64,000 nt of DNA from Ruminobacter sp964520475 (GCA_964520475.1 CAZFNS010000008.1:14304-78303); one strand, 5' to 3'; shown: positions 34,804-46,775, numbered from the stretch's first letter. A program made the numbers and translations. Notes: generated from the sequence alone by a model not told the origin.

Positions 34804-35835
34804 ATGAAGATTTCTGAAATTGCCCAGACGGTTGGCGGAAAAGTCGAGGGGGACGGAGACAAGGAGGTCTTTAAGGTGGCCAACCTGGCCTCGGCGGGGC
34901 CGGACGAGATAAGTTTCCTGTCCGATGAGAAAATGCACAAATACCTGAAGGACACCAAGGCCGGGGCGGTAATCGTCCGCGAGGACGCGGCGGATCCGGC
35001 GCTCGGCCTGAACTACATCACCGTCGGCGATCCGTATCTCGCCTTCGCCAAGGCCGCCCGGATCTTCGACACCACGCCGCGCAGCGCCGACGGCATCCAC
35101 CCGAGCGCGGTGATCGACCCCGCGGCGACGGTCGAGCCCGGCGCCTCCGTCGGGGCGAACGCCGTGATCGAGGCCGGGGCCCGCGTGTGCTCGGGGGCGC
35201 AGATCGGCCCGAACTGCTTCGTCGGCCGGAACGCCGTGATCGGCCGCGACACCAAACTCTGGGCCAACGTGAGCATTTACCACGACTGCGTGGTCGGCGA
35301 GCGCTGCCTGTTCCAGTCCGGCGCGGTCATCGGCTCGGACGGCTTCGGCTACGCCAACGAGCGCGGCCGCTGGATCAAGATCCCCCAGGTCGGCCGGGTG
35401 GTCATCGGCAACGACGTGGAAATCGGCGCCTCCACCACCATAGACAGGGGCGCAATAGATGACACAGTCATAGAAGATAATGTTATAATAGACAATCAGG
35501 TGCAGGTTGCGCACAACGACAGGATCGGCTACGGCACGGCGATCGCCGGGGCCACGGTGATCGCCGGGAGCGTCACCATCGGCAAATACTGCATTATCGG
35601 CGGCACTTCCGTGTTTAACGGCCACATCACCATATGCGACGGCGTCCACATCCTCGGACAGGTCGGTTCAAACATAAAGAAGCCCGGCAAGTACCAGTCG
35701 TTCCTGCCGGTACAGGAGGCTTCGACCTGGTTCAGAACACAGGCCCGCATGTACCAGATAGAAAAGATCTACAGGAGGCTGCTCGACACGGAGAACAGAC
35801 TGGCTCAGATCGAAGGCAAGCAAAGTAAGGAATAA
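34804..35835 (+). CDS. lpxD: UDP-3-O-(3-hydroxyacyl)glucosamine N-acyltransferase
   Basis: LpxD adds the second hydroxyacyl chain in lipid A synthesis from acyl-ACP. The 343-residue protein has the N-terminal uridine-binding domain (MKISEIAQTVGGKVEGDG), then a left-handed beta helix of hexapeptide repeats with the catalytic histidine at 237 in VQVAHND (E. coli His239), and a C-terminal helix. A 60-bp stretch around 35437-35497 is much richer in A/T and in ATA and AGA codons than its surroundings, while the encoded residues are conserved. It leads lpxD-fabZ-lpxA-lpxB. Confidence 0.96.
   Translation: MKISEIAQTVGGKVEGDGDKEVFKVANLASAGPDEISFLSDEKMHKYLKDTKAGAVIVREDAADPALGLNYITVGDPYLAFAKAARIFDTTPRSADGIHPSAVIDPAATVEPGASVGANAVIEAGARVCSGAQIGPNCFVGRNAVIGRDTKLWANVSIYHDCVVGERCLFQSGAVIGSDGFGYANERGRWIKIPQVGRVVIGNDVEIGASTTIDRGAIDDTVIEDNVIIDNQVQVAHNDRIGYGTAIAGATVIAGSVTIGKYCIIGGTSVFNGHITICDGVHILGQVGSNIKKPGKYQSFLPVQEASTWFRTQARMYQIEKIYRRLLDTENRLAQIEGKQSKE
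35481..35489 (+). promoter_or_regulatory. Possible internal promoter within lpxD
   Basis: TGTTATAAT is a perfect extended -10 inside an AT-rich island of the lpxD coding region. A promoter here would drive fabZ-lpxA-lpxB. The -35 is not clear. Confidence 0.35.
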
Positions 35836-35838
35836 AAA

Positions 35839-36300
35839 TTGAGCACTATGAACAACGAATTAGACATTCAGAGGATTCTGAATCTTCTGCCGCACCGTTA
35901 CCCGTTCCTCTTGGTGGACAGGGTTCTGGAGTACTGCACCGAAGGGGAGCACAAGACCCTGAGGGGCCTCAAGAACGTGTCGTTCAACGAGCCGTTCTTC
36001 CAGGGCCACTTCCCGGGCAAGCCCGTTTTCCCGGGCGTGCTGATCCTCGAGGCCATGGCCCAGGCCACGGGCATCCTCGCCTTCACCATGCAGGGCAAGC
36101 CGCAGCAGGACGAGCTCTACTATTTCGCCTCGATCGACAACGCCAGGTTCAAGCATCCGGTCGTCCCGGGCGATCAGCTGATCCTCGAAGTCGAGTTCCT
36201 CAAGGAGAGACGCGGCATCGCCAAGTTTACCGGCGTCGCCTCGGTGGACGGCGAGGAGGTGTGCTCCGCCGATCTGATGTGCGCGAAGCGCAAGGGCTGA
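35839..36300 (+). CDS. fabZ: 3-hydroxyacyl-[acyl-carrier-protein] dehydratase FabZ
   Basis: FabZ dehydrates hydroxyacyl-ACP in fatty acid elongation and competes with LpxA/LpxD for hydroxymyristoyl-ACP. The 153-residue hot-dog-fold protein has LLPHRYPFLLVDRV and the active-site motif GHFPGKPVFPGVLILEAMAQ with His57 and Glu71. The TTG start at 35839 is preferred, because TAAGGA (35825-35830) is 8 nt upstream and E. coli fabZ also uses TTG. ATG 35848 would be 17 nt away. The gene is 3 nt after lpxD. Confidence 0.95.
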   Translation: MSTMNNELDIQRILNLLPHRYPFLLVDRVLEYCTEGEHKTLRGLKNVSFNEPFFQGHFPGKPVFPGVLILEAMAQATGILAFTMQGKPQQDELYYFASIDNARFKHPVVPGDQLILEVEFLKERRGIAKFTGVASVDGEEVCSADLMCAKRKG

Positions 36301-36325
36301 TTTTTTTCCACGGGAGCAGGCAGAC

Positions 36326-37114
36326 ATGATCGATAAAACCGCAGTTATACATTCCACCGCCATCGTCAGCGAAGACGCCGTGATCGGCCCGGGCGTAACC
36401 GTCGGCCCGTGGACGGTCATCGGGCCGGAAGCCGAGATCGGGGAAGGCACGACCATCGCCTCCCACTGCGTCATCAAAGGCCCGTCCAAGATCGGCCGGC
36501 GCAACCGGCTGTTCCAGTTCGTGACCGTCGGCGAGGACTGCCAGGACAAGAAGTACGCCGGCGAGAGGACCTATCTGGAACTCGGCGACGACAACGTGAT
36601 CCGCGAGCACTGCACGCTGCACCGCGGAACCGTCCAGGATCATTGCCTGACCAAAATCGGCAGCCGCAACCTGTTCATGGTCAACGTGCACGTCGCCCAC
36701 GACTGCGTAATCGGCGACGACTGCATCTTCGCCAACAACGCCACGCTCGCCGGCCACGTGCACATCGGCAACTGGGTGATATTCGGGGGGCTCGCCGCCA
36801 TCCACCAGTTCGGGCGCGTGGGCGACCACGCCTTCATCGGCGGCATGAGCGGCCTCAACAAGGACGTGCCGCCGTTCGTCATGGCCGCCGGCCATTACGC
36901 CAAGCCGTTCGGCATCAACAAGGAAGGCCTCCACCGCCGCGGCTTCAGCTCCGAGGCGATCACCGTCATCCGCCGGGCCTACATGATCGTCTACAACGAC
37001 AGCAAAACCGTCGAGGAGGCCGTCGAAAAGCTTGAGCCTCTCAAGGAGCAGGAACCTTCAGTCGGGCTGATGATAGACTTTCTGAAGGAAAGCACCCGTG
37101 GCATCTGTCGCTGA
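36326..37114 (+). CDS. lpxA: UDP-N-acetylglucosamine acyltransferase LpxA
   Basis: LpxA performs the first lipid A step, transferring a hydroxyacyl chain to UDP-GlcNAc. The 262-residue protein (E. coli 262) is a left-handed beta helix with hexapeptide repeats. The catalytic base is His125 in VHVAHDC, at the same number as in E. coli, and the C-terminal helical part contains GINKEGLHRRGFS. It overlaps the start of lpxB by 17 nt. Confidence 0.97.
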   Translation: MIDKTAVIHSTAIVSEDAVIGPGVTVGPWTVIGPEAEIGEGTTIASHCVIKGPSKIGRRNRLFQFVTVGEDCQDKKYAGERTYLELGDDNVIREHCTLHRGTVQDHCLTKIGSRNLFMVNVHVAHDCVIGDDCIFANNATLAGHVHIGNWVIFGGLAAIHQFGRVGDHAFIGGMSGLNKDVPPFVMAAGHYAKPFGINKEGLHRRGFSSEAITVIRRAYMIVYNDSKTVEEAVEKLEPLKEQEPSVGLMIDFLKESTRGICR

Positions 37115-38309
37115 TCCCGTTTCCGGGACCGGCGGCGCGGGCGCGGGGCGCCTGTACGCCCTGGCCGCCTGCGAGTCCTCGGGCGACACCCTGGGCGAGG
37201 GGCTGATCCTCGCGCTCAGGAAGCGCGATCCCTCCGCCCGCTTCATCGGGATCTTCGGCCCGAAAATGCGCCGCGCCGCCGGCGCCGGGGCCGTGCAGCT
37301 GTACGACATGGAAGAGCTCGCCGTGATGGGCATCTTCGAGGTCCTCATGGCGCTTCCGCGCGTCCTGCGCGTAAGGAGCGGCCTGATCTCCGCCCTCAGA
37401 AAGGCCCGGCCCGCCGTCTACGTCGGCATCGACGCGCCCGATTTCAATCTCGGCGTCGAGCTCCGCCTCAGGCGGGACGGCATTCCCACCGTTCATTACG
37501 TGAGCCCCTCGGTGTGGGCGTGGCGCCCCGGCCGGATCGAAAAGATCAAGGCCGCCGCGGACATGGTCCTGTCGATCCTCCCCTTCGAGGAGGAGTTCTA
37601 CCGGAAGCACGACGCGCCGTGCACCTACGTCGGGCACCGGCTCGCCCGGGAGATCCCCCTGAACGTGCCCATGAGCGCGGCGCGGCTCGCCCTCAATTTC
37701 TCCGAAGTGGCCATGAAAAGCAACCAGGTCGTCGGCGTTTTCCCGGGCAGCCGGAAGGGCGAGATCAAGTTTCTGACGCCGGAGTTCGCCGAGGCCGCCT
37801 ACGCCCTGCAGAAACGCTACCCGGTCATGCGCTTCATCAGCGCGGCGACCACCGGGGCCAAGGCCGAGCTGATCGCGAGGATCTGGCGCCGGCACGCCCC
37901 CAACATCCCCCTCACCATCTGGGTCGGGAAGTCCAAGGAGGTCATGAGCGCCTCGAACGCCCTGATGATCGCCTCGGGCACCGCCACCCTGGAGGCCATG
38001 CTGCTCAACAAGAGCATGGTCGTGTGCTACATAGTCAGCGCCGTCACGGCCATGATCGGCCGGAGGGTGCTCAAGGTCGACATGTTCTCCCTGCCGAACC
38101 TGCTGAGCGGCAAGCGCGTCGTGCCCGAGCTGATCCAGGACGACTGCACCCCCGCGAACATCCGCAAGGAGATAAGCCGGATCTTCACCACCGACAACCG
38201 CCGCCTGTTCATGGAATTCAACCGCATCCACAGGCAGCTCAGCCTCGATTCCGACGCGCTCGCCGCCGACGCGGTGCTGAAGGCGGCGGAATCCGGCGGG
38301 GCGGCGTAA
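37098..38309 (+). CDS. lpxB: Lipid-A-disaccharide synthase
   Basis: LpxB joins lipid X to UDP-diacylglucosamine (GT19 family), forming the disaccharide of lipid A on the inner membrane. The 403-residue product has ACESSGDTLGEGL, VGIDAPDFNLGVE, HYVSPSVWAWRPGRI, VGVFPGSRKGEI and the donor site ASGTATLEAML. The start is GTG 37098, inside the end of lpxA, giving translational coupling. The N-terminus carries about 17 extra residues before LYALAACESSGD. Confidence 0.96.
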   Translation: MASVADPVSGTGGAGAGRLYALAACESSGDTLGEGLILALRKRDPSARFIGIFGPKMRRAAGAGAVQLYDMEELAVMGIFEVLMALPRVLRVRSGLISALRKARPAVYVGIDAPDFNLGVELRLRRDGIPTVHYVSPSVWAWRPGRIEKIKAAADMVLSILPFEEEFYRKHDAPCTYVGHRLAREIPLNVPMSAARLALNFSEVAMKSNQVVGVFPGSRKGEIKFLTPEFAEAAYALQKRYPVMRFISAATTGAKAELIARIWRRHAPNIPLTIWVGKSKEVMSASNALMIASGTATLEAMLLNKSMVVCYIVSAVTAMIGRRVLKVDMFSLPNLLSGKRVVPELIQDDCTPANIRKEISRIFTTDNRRLFMEFNRIHRQLSLDSDALAADAVLKAAESGGAA

Positions 38310-38378
38310 AGGGCGCCCCGTTTCCCGGCCGGCCCGCGCCGCGCCCGTTGTTTTTCGTATTCGCCGAGGGAGAGCGCC

Positions 38379-39011
38379 ATGGCCCGCAGAGAACTTCCCC
38401 CCTTCGTCTACCCCCTGGGAACCGCGGGGGCGGTCTACGCCGGCGCCGACGAGGCGGGGCGGGGGCCGCTCGCCGGCAACGTGGTCGCCGCCGCCGTCAT
38501 CCTCGATCCCCGCGACCCGATCGCGGGCCTCGCCGATTCCAAGACCCTGACCCCCCGCAAAAGGGAACTGCTTTACGCCGAGATCGGGGCCCGGGCCCTC
38601 GCCGTGGGCGTCGGCCGGGCCTCGCCCGCGGAGATCGACGCGATCAACATTCTCCGGGCCTCGCTCCTCGCGATGGAACGGGCCGTCGCGGCGCTCGCGG
38701 CGCGCCCGGACATGGTGCTGGTCGACGGCCCCCACGCGCCCGCGGGCCTGCCGGTTCCCGCCCTGGCGGTGGTCCGGGGGGACGCGCGGGTCCCCGAGAT
38801 CGCCGCGGCCTCCATCGTCGCCAAGGTGACCCGCGACCGGGAAATGGACGAGCTCGACGCGCTGCACCCGCTCTACGGCTTTGCCGCGCACCGGGGCTAC
38901 CCGACGGCCCGGCACCTCGAGGCGCTGCGCCGGCACGGGGTGATCCGGGGCCTTTACCGCGAAACCTACGCCCCGGTCAGGGAGATCCTCGCCGGCGGGG
39001 GCCGCGGGTAA
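38379..39011 (+). CDS. rnhB: Ribonuclease HII
   Basis: RNase HII removes single ribonucleotides and RNA primers from DNA. The 210-residue protein has the signature AGADEAGRGPLAG with the metal-binding Asp24 and Glu25, ADSKTLTPRKRE, VLVDG and the C-terminal catalytic region AASIVAKVTRDREMDE. GGGAGAG precedes ATG 38379. It lies between lpxB and dnaE as in most gammaproteobacteria. Confidence 0.95.
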   Translation: MARRELPPFVYPLGTAGAVYAGADEAGRGPLAGNVVAAAVILDPRDPIAGLADSKTLTPRKRELLYAEIGARALAVGVGRASPAEIDAINILRASLLAMERAVAALAARPDMVLVDGPHAPAGLPVPALAVVRGDARVPEIAAASIVAKVTRDREMDELDALHPLYGFAAHRGYPTARHLEALRRHGVIRGLYRETYAPVREILAGGGRG

Positions 39012-39065
39012 AACGCGGCCCGCCCGCGGTTTCCGGAAAAATCTTTCCGCGCGGGGCGGCCTTTC

Positions 39066-39074
39066 TGCTAAGAT
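39066..39074 (+). promoter_or_regulatory. Probable extended -10 promoter of dnaE
   Basis: TGCTAAGAT (TAAGAT at 39069-39074), 45 nt before dnaE. -35 not evident. Confidence 0.45.
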
Positions 39075-39118
39075 GTCTTTCCCGTTCCCGTATTCCCGCC
39101 CGTCCGCGAGGCCCGCCC

Positions 39119-42691
<3,573 letters not shown>

Positions 42692-42740
42692 CGCCGCCGC
42701 GGGGACGGCGTCACAATATCCCGCGGCGCCGGGCCCCGGC

Positions 42741-42791
42741 GGCATTAATTTGTCGAAATCGGGCGGTTTTTGGGTTAAAATAATACAATTC
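42741..42791 (+). promoter_or_regulatory. AT-rich promoter-like patch before accA
   Basis: TTGTCG (42750), TAAAAT (42776) and TACAAT (42784) lie in a short AT-rich segment between GC-rich flanks; spacings are imperfect. Transcription from here would give a leader of about 140 nt with a strong GC hairpin around 42823-42850. Confidence 0.35.
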
Positions 42792-42935
42792 AGGCGTTAA
42801 ACGCGCGGCGCCGCCGCCGCGCCCGCCGCCCCGGGGAACGCGGGGCGGGCCGGGAGAAGCGGGACGGGGCGCGGCCCGTTGTTGTTGCAGTGCAAGGCGT
42901 GTCCGGGATTCAGGCCGTCGACGAGGTTTTTTGCT

Positions 42936-43892
42936 ATGAACATGGATTATCTTGATTTTGAACAGCCCATCGCCGAGATTCTCGCTCACATCGAGGAGCT
43001 GAAAAAGGTAAACGAAAATATCGGCGACAGCGTTGATTTCACCGAACAGATCGAGTCGATGAAGAAGAAACAGGAAGAGCTGACGGTCAAAATCTTCTCC
43101 GATCTGGGCGCCTGGCAGATCTCGCAGCTGTCGCGCCATCCCCTGAGGCCGTACACGCTCGACTACATCGAAAACATCTTCACCGATTTCGAGGAGCTCC
43201 ACGGCGACCGGGCCTACGCCGACGACAGCGCCATAGTGGGCGGCATCGCCCGCCTCGACGGCGAGTCGGTCATGGTCATCGGGCACCAGAAGGGCCGCGA
43301 CGTGCAGCAGCGCACCCTGAGGAACTTCGGCATGCCGAGGCCGGAGGGCTACCGCAAGGCGCTCAGGCTCATGCAGACCGCGGAAAGATTCAGGATACCG
43401 ATCATCACCTTCATCGACACCCCGGGCGCCTATCCGGGAGTCGGCGCCGAGGAAAGGGGCCAGGCCGAGGCCATCGCGAGGAACCTCAAGGTCATGAGCG
43501 CCCTCCGGGTGCCGATCGTCTGCACGGTCATCGGCGAGGGCGGCTCGGGCGGGGCCCTGGCGATCGGCGTGGGCGACCGCGTGAACATGCTCCGCTACTC
43601 GACCTACTCGGTGATCTCGCCGGAGGGCTGCGCCTCCATTCTCTGGAAGAGCGCCGACAAGGCGAATCTGGCCGCCGAGGCCATGAACATCACCGCCTCG
43701 GCCCTCAAGGAGCTAAATCTGATCGACAGCATCGTCGAGGAGCCCCTCGGCGGCGCGCACCGGGACTACAAAACCATGTCGGAGAACCTCAAGGCGCGGC
43801 TTCTGCTGGATCTCGGCCAGCTGAAGATGCAGACGGAAGAGCAGCTGCTCGAGAACCGCTACCGCAAGCTGATGTCCTTCGGCTACTGCTGA
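42936..43892 (+). CDS. accA: Acetyl-CoA carboxylase carboxyltransferase subunit alpha
   Basis: AccA and AccD transfer the carboxyl group from biotin to acetyl-CoA, the first step of fatty acid synthesis. The 318-residue product (E. coli 319) starts MNMDYLDFEQPIAEI and contains DLGAWQISQLSRHP, DDSAIVGGIARLDG, FIDTPGAYPGVGAEERGQ and GEGGSGGALAIGVGD, all strongly conserved. GAGG at 42923-42926 supports ATG 42936; an in-frame TTG at 42879 is unlikely. It follows dnaE after a 244-nt spacer and ends in a terminator. Confidence 0.97.
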   Translation: MNMDYLDFEQPIAEILAHIEELKKVNENIGDSVDFTEQIESMKKKQEELTVKIFSDLGAWQISQLSRHPLRPYTLDYIENIFTDFEELHGDRAYADDSAIVGGIARLDGESVMVIGHQKGRDVQQRTLRNFGMPRPEGYRKALRLMQTAERFRIPIITFIDTPGAYPGVGAEERGQAEAIARNLKVMSALRVPIVCTVIGEGGSGGALAIGVGDRVNMLRYSTYSVISPEGCASILWKSADKANLAAEAMNITASALKELNLIDSIVEEPLGGAHRDYKTMSENLKARLLLDLGQLKMQTEEQLLENRYRKLMSFGYC

Positions 43893-43950
43893 CGGCAGCG
43901 CGGGGCGCCGCGGCGCCCCGCCCGCCCGGATCGGGCGGCGCAGATCCACC

Positions 43951-43981
43951 GCCCGGCCGCTCGCGCGGCCGGGCTTTTTTT
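43951..43981 (+). terminator. Rho-independent terminator after accA
   Basis: Perfect 10-bp stem GCCCGGCCGC (43951-43960) with GCGGCCGGGC (43965-43974), TCGC loop, then seven T residues. Confidence 0.92.
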
Positions 43982-44012
43982 ATCACCGCGAACGACGCGG
44001 GACGGAGAACGA

Positions 44013-45404
44013 ATGGACAAATCGCGCGCGGAAACGGAGGACGGCCTCGGGGACGTCAGGGCCCGCCTGGCGGAATTCCGGGGCATGCGCTGGGTGATCG
44101 CCCTGAGCGGGGGCGCGGACTCCCGCGCCCTCCTCGAGCTGGCGGCGGAGAACCGGGATCTTTCGGCCGGCCTCGCGGCCGTGTACGTCCACCACCATCT
44201 GCGGCCGGAGGCGGACGCCTGGGAGGAGTTCTGCCGGCGGGAGTGCGCGGCCCTCGGCGTCGGGTTCGGCGTGGAGCACGTGACCGTGCGCGGGGACGGG
44301 TCGCCCGAGGCCGCGGCCCGGGAGGCGCGCTACGCGGCGCTCGCCCGCCACGTGCCGGACGGGCGGCACGTGCTGTTCACGGCGCATCACGCCGACGATC
44401 TGCTCGAGACCATGCTGATGGCGCTCGTCCGGGGAGCGGGGCTCGCGGGGCTCGCGGCGATCCCCGCCCGGCAGCCCTTCGCCGGGGGGCTGCTCGCGCG
44501 GCCCCTCCTCGGGGCGGACCGCGCCGGGATCGAGCGGTTCTGCGCCCGGCGCGGGCTCGCCTACGTGACGGATCCCTCCAACGCCGACGCCGCCTTCGAC
44601 CGCAACTACATCCGGCGCGAGGTGGTCCCGGCCCTCAGGAAGCGCTTCCCGGCGGCGGCCGCGGCCGCGCGGCGGACGGCGGAGAATCTCGCCGACGATC
44701 TGCGCGTTCTCGAGGACGCGGTCGGCGCCGCCGCGGCGAAGCGCCTCGCCCGGGTGCCTTACGCGGGGATCGCGCTCGATCTGCGCGGGCTCGGGGACGA
44801 CGGGCCGCTCCCGCGGGCCCTGGTCAGGCATTTCCTGAAAAAATACCACGGCGTCGTCCTGTCCCGGGCGCGGCTCGGGGAGGTCATGAAATTCGTCCGC
44901 GCGGGCCGGACCGGGCGGGCGAAGCTCGCCGCCGGGGACATGGCGGTGAGCGTGTTCCGGGGGTTCCTCGTCGCCGTTCCCGACACGGCTCCCCTCAGGG
45001 AGCGCGGGGCGATCGCGCTTAAGCCCGGAGAAACGGCGGAAATCGGCGGCTTCGCGGTGACCCTGCGGGAAACGGCGCCCGGCGATCCGGTCCCCGGGCC
45101 CGCGGCGGGCTATTTCGTGCCGGCGGGATCCGGCCTGCGGATCGACTTCGCCCCCGCGCCGTCCCTCAAACTCCGCCCCGCGGGACGCGGGCACGGGCGG
45201 ACGCTCAAGCAGCTGTGGAAGGAATACGGGGTGAACCTGGCCGCGCGGGGGCGCCACCCCCTGGTGCGCCGGGCGGACGGGACCGTCCTCGCCCTGCACG
45301 GCGTGTTCGCGGCGGCGGACGCGCCCGGGCCGGAGCCCGGCGGGGCGGGCCGCCTCTGCGTCCTCGGGATAACCTGCGCCCGGGACCGCCGGCCCGGGGC
45401 CTGA
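44013..45404 (+). CDS. tilS: tRNA(Ile)-lysidine synthetase
   Basis: TilS converts C34 of the CAU tRNA-Ile to lysidine so that it reads AUA. The 463-residue product has the N-type ATP pyrophosphatase motif as LSGGADSRALLEL (usual form SGGVDS), then YVHHHLRPEA, FTAHHADDLLETMLMALVRG and DPSNADAAFDRNYIRREVVP, the tRNA-recognition stretch. A C-terminal domain is present (LKLRPAGRGHGRTLKQLWKE). The gene starts only 32 nt after the accA terminator with no visible promoter, so it probably depends on read-through. Confidence 0.93.
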   Translation: MDKSRAETEDGLGDVRARLAEFRGMRWVIALSGGADSRALLELAAENRDLSAGLAAVYVHHHLRPEADAWEEFCRRECAALGVGFGVEHVTVRGDGSPEAAAREARYAALARHVPDGRHVLFTAHHADDLLETMLMALVRGAGLAGLAAIPARQPFAGGLLARPLLGADRAGIERFCARRGLAYVTDPSNADAAFDRNYIRREVVPALRKRFPAAAAAARRTAENLADDLRVLEDAVGAAAAKRLARVPYAGIALDLRGLGDDGPLPRALVRHFLKKYHGVVLSRARLGEVMKFVRAGRTGRAKLAAGDMAVSVFRGFLVAVPDTAPLRERGAIALKPGETAEIGGFAVTLRETAPGDPVPGPAAGYFVPAGSGLRIDFAPAPSLKLRPAGRGHGRTLKQLWKEYGVNLAARGRHPLVRRADGTVLALHGVFAAADAPGPEPGGAGRLCVLGITCARDRRPGA

Positions 45405-45975
45405 GCCGGGCAAAAAAAACGGCCACCGGGAAGATGACCGAAAACACGGAATGAAAAACAAAGAATGACACATGAGATATCATTGAATCTTCGTTTCGCA
45501 GGTACCTATTTAGACCGATAATTTTTTGAAAGGTTTCATGAAGAACGCGCGAAACCGGATCCGCGGAACGTTTTTTCCGCGCCGCGGGACGGAACGGCCC
45601 CCGCGCGGGCGTTGCCGCGGGCGGTTTCCGCGGCTTTCTCCGCTTCCGGGGCGGGCCGGAAAGCGACTTGCCCGGATTGTTAACCGGATCGCAAATTTTA
45701 AATATTTTTTCCGGGCGGCGCCGGTCGCGGCGCGCGGCGGGGGAAGCGGGACGGGCCGCGGCGTTTTTCCGGGCCCTTAAAAAGAAACTGCCGCGGACCG
45801 CCGGCCCGTGGCAGAAGATAAAGCACTTGATTGAAGGAGAAAATCAGTTTAATTAGCTTAACTGATAACTTAGAGGACTCCCTTCGCGAAAAGTTCAATT
45901 AATTTTAAAAAAAATTTCCGGCGGCCGGCCGGAGCCCCCGCGGGGCCCGTTTCCGGCGGGGTTCCCGCCCGGAAA

Positions 45976-46008
45976 CAAAAAACTCGCTTTAGCCGAATAA
46001 AGCGAGTT
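45976..46008 (-). terminator. Terminator-like hairpin, minus strand
   Basis: AACTCGCTTTA (45981-45991) and TAAAGCGAGTT (45998-46008) form a perfect 11-bp stem. Read on the minus strand it is followed by TTTTTTGTTT. It lies downstream of the rpsT terminator. Confidence 0.75.
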
Positions 46009-46028
46009 GGGAAAGATATTATTATGAA

Positions 46029-46055
46029 GCAGAGCTTATCCGGCTCTGCATTTTT
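46029..46055 (+). terminator. Terminator-like hairpin, plus strand
   Basis: GCAGAGC (46029-46035) pairs with GCTCTGC (46043-46049), loop TTATCCG, then ATTTTT. It could end a plus-strand transcript from tilS or from the promoter-like site near 45830. Confidence 0.7.
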
Positions 46056-46093
46056 AGACACCCCCGCCCCGGAAAAGTTCGGGATTCCGCGCG

Positions 46094-46127
46094 CGAAAAA
46101 AAAGGGGGCGAACCGGGTTCGCTCCCT
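46094..46127 (-). terminator. Rho-independent terminator of rpsT
   Basis: On the minus strand GGGAGCGAACC pairs with GGTTCGCCCCC (one A-C mismatch), followed by eight T residues. It starts about 35 nt after the rpsT stop. Confidence 0.8.
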
Positions 46128-46160
46128 CTTCCGCGGCGCCGTCCCCTCCGGCCCGGGCCG

Positions 46161-46424
46161 TCAGGCCAGGGCCTTGATCCGGGCGCTCAGGCGCGACTTG
46201 TGGCGCGCGGCCTTGTTCTTGTGGATGATGCCCCTGGTGGCGGCGCGGTCGAGCAGGACCTCCGCGTTTTTGAAAGCGGCTTTCGCTTCTTCTTTTTTGC
46301 CTTCGCCGATTAACGCGACCACCTTCTTGACGGCAGTGCGCATCGCGGAGCGCTGGGCGACGTTGTGAACGCGATTTCTTTCGGTAACGAGGACGCGCTT
46401 CTTCGCTGATTTGATGTTTGCCAA
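46161..46424 (-). CDS. rpsT: 30S ribosomal protein S20
   Basis: S20 binds the bottom of 16S rRNA early in 30S assembly. The 87-residue, Lys/Ala-rich product begins MANIKSAKKRVLVTERN and ends SRLSARIKALA, matching the family exactly in length (E. coli 87). It is transcribed divergently from murJ and ribF, as rpsT is from ribF in E. coli. Its own leader is about 120 nt long, where S20 autoregulation would act. Confidence 0.98.
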   Translation of the reverse strand: MANIKSAKKRVLVTERNRVHNVAQRSAMRTAVKKVVALIGEGKKEEAKAAFKNAEVLLDRAATRGIIHKNKAARHKSRLSARIKALA

Positions 46425-46549
46425 AATAGACTCCTGAAAATTCCTTGTCGTGACATCCTCAACCGCCTGCCGCGGCGGGTCTTCCCGTCCGGCGGATCCG
46501 GTTTGCGTCCGGCGGCGCCGGCCCGTCCGTTCCGGGTTGCGGGTGTCGC

Positions 46550-46578
46550 AGTATACAACCTTCCCCCTGTTCTGTCAA
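46550..46578 (-). promoter_or_regulatory. Near-consensus promoter of rpsT
   Basis: On the minus strand TTGACA (46578-46573) and TATACT (46555-46550) are separated by exactly 17 nt; the discriminator is GC-rich (GCGACACCCGC). It is the best sigma-70 match in the window. Confidence 0.92.
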
Positions 46579-46690
46579 GCCGGGGAACGCCGCGGCGGGG
46601 CAGAAAGGAATAAACGCGGCAATTCTAGCAGAATCCGCGTTCTTTGTCATGACAAACTCCAAATTATTTCGGCGGCCCGCCGGCGAATGT

Positions 46691-46719
46691 TTGAGGGAAC
46701 CTCCGTAAGATATTATAAT
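46691..46719 (+). promoter_or_regulatory. Promoter of murJ
   Basis: TTGAGG (46691-46696), 17-nt spacer, TATAAT (46714-46719), 57 nt before the murJ start. Confidence 0.85.
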
Positions 46720-46775
46720 TTCCGCAGCGCGGGCCGCGCGGCCCGCCCCCGATTCGACCACACCACCGGCAGATT

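Larger units (their letters stand above)
45405..46160. other. 756-bp gene-free zone between convergent tilS and rpsT
   Basis: No convincing gene is present. The 84-codon frame 45526-45780 and the 63-codon minus frame 45870-46061 are Arg/Pro-rich or interrupted by hairpins and match nothing I know. The zone alternates GC-rich palindromes with AT-rich patches. It holds a promoter-like pair TTGATT (45827) and TAATTA (45850) with a 17-nt spacer on the plus strand, and several terminator hairpins listed separately. A small RNA from about 45862 to 46055 is possible but unproven. Confidence 0.5.
46425..46775. other. Divergent regulatory spacer between rpsT and murJ
   Basis: The 351 bp hold the rpsT promoter and leader and the murJ promoter, listed separately. 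The rest is GC-rich with no gene that I recognise. Confidence 0.7.

Noticed and set aside
37514..39118. Open frame through lpxB and rnhB continuous with dnaE
   Set aside because: Out of register with the conserved LpxB and RnhB proteins; DnaE homology begins at 39119.
45526..45780. 84-codon frame in the tilS-rpsT spacer
   Set aside because: Arg/Gly/Pro-rich, spans palindromes, no domain or homologue that I know; probably noncoding.
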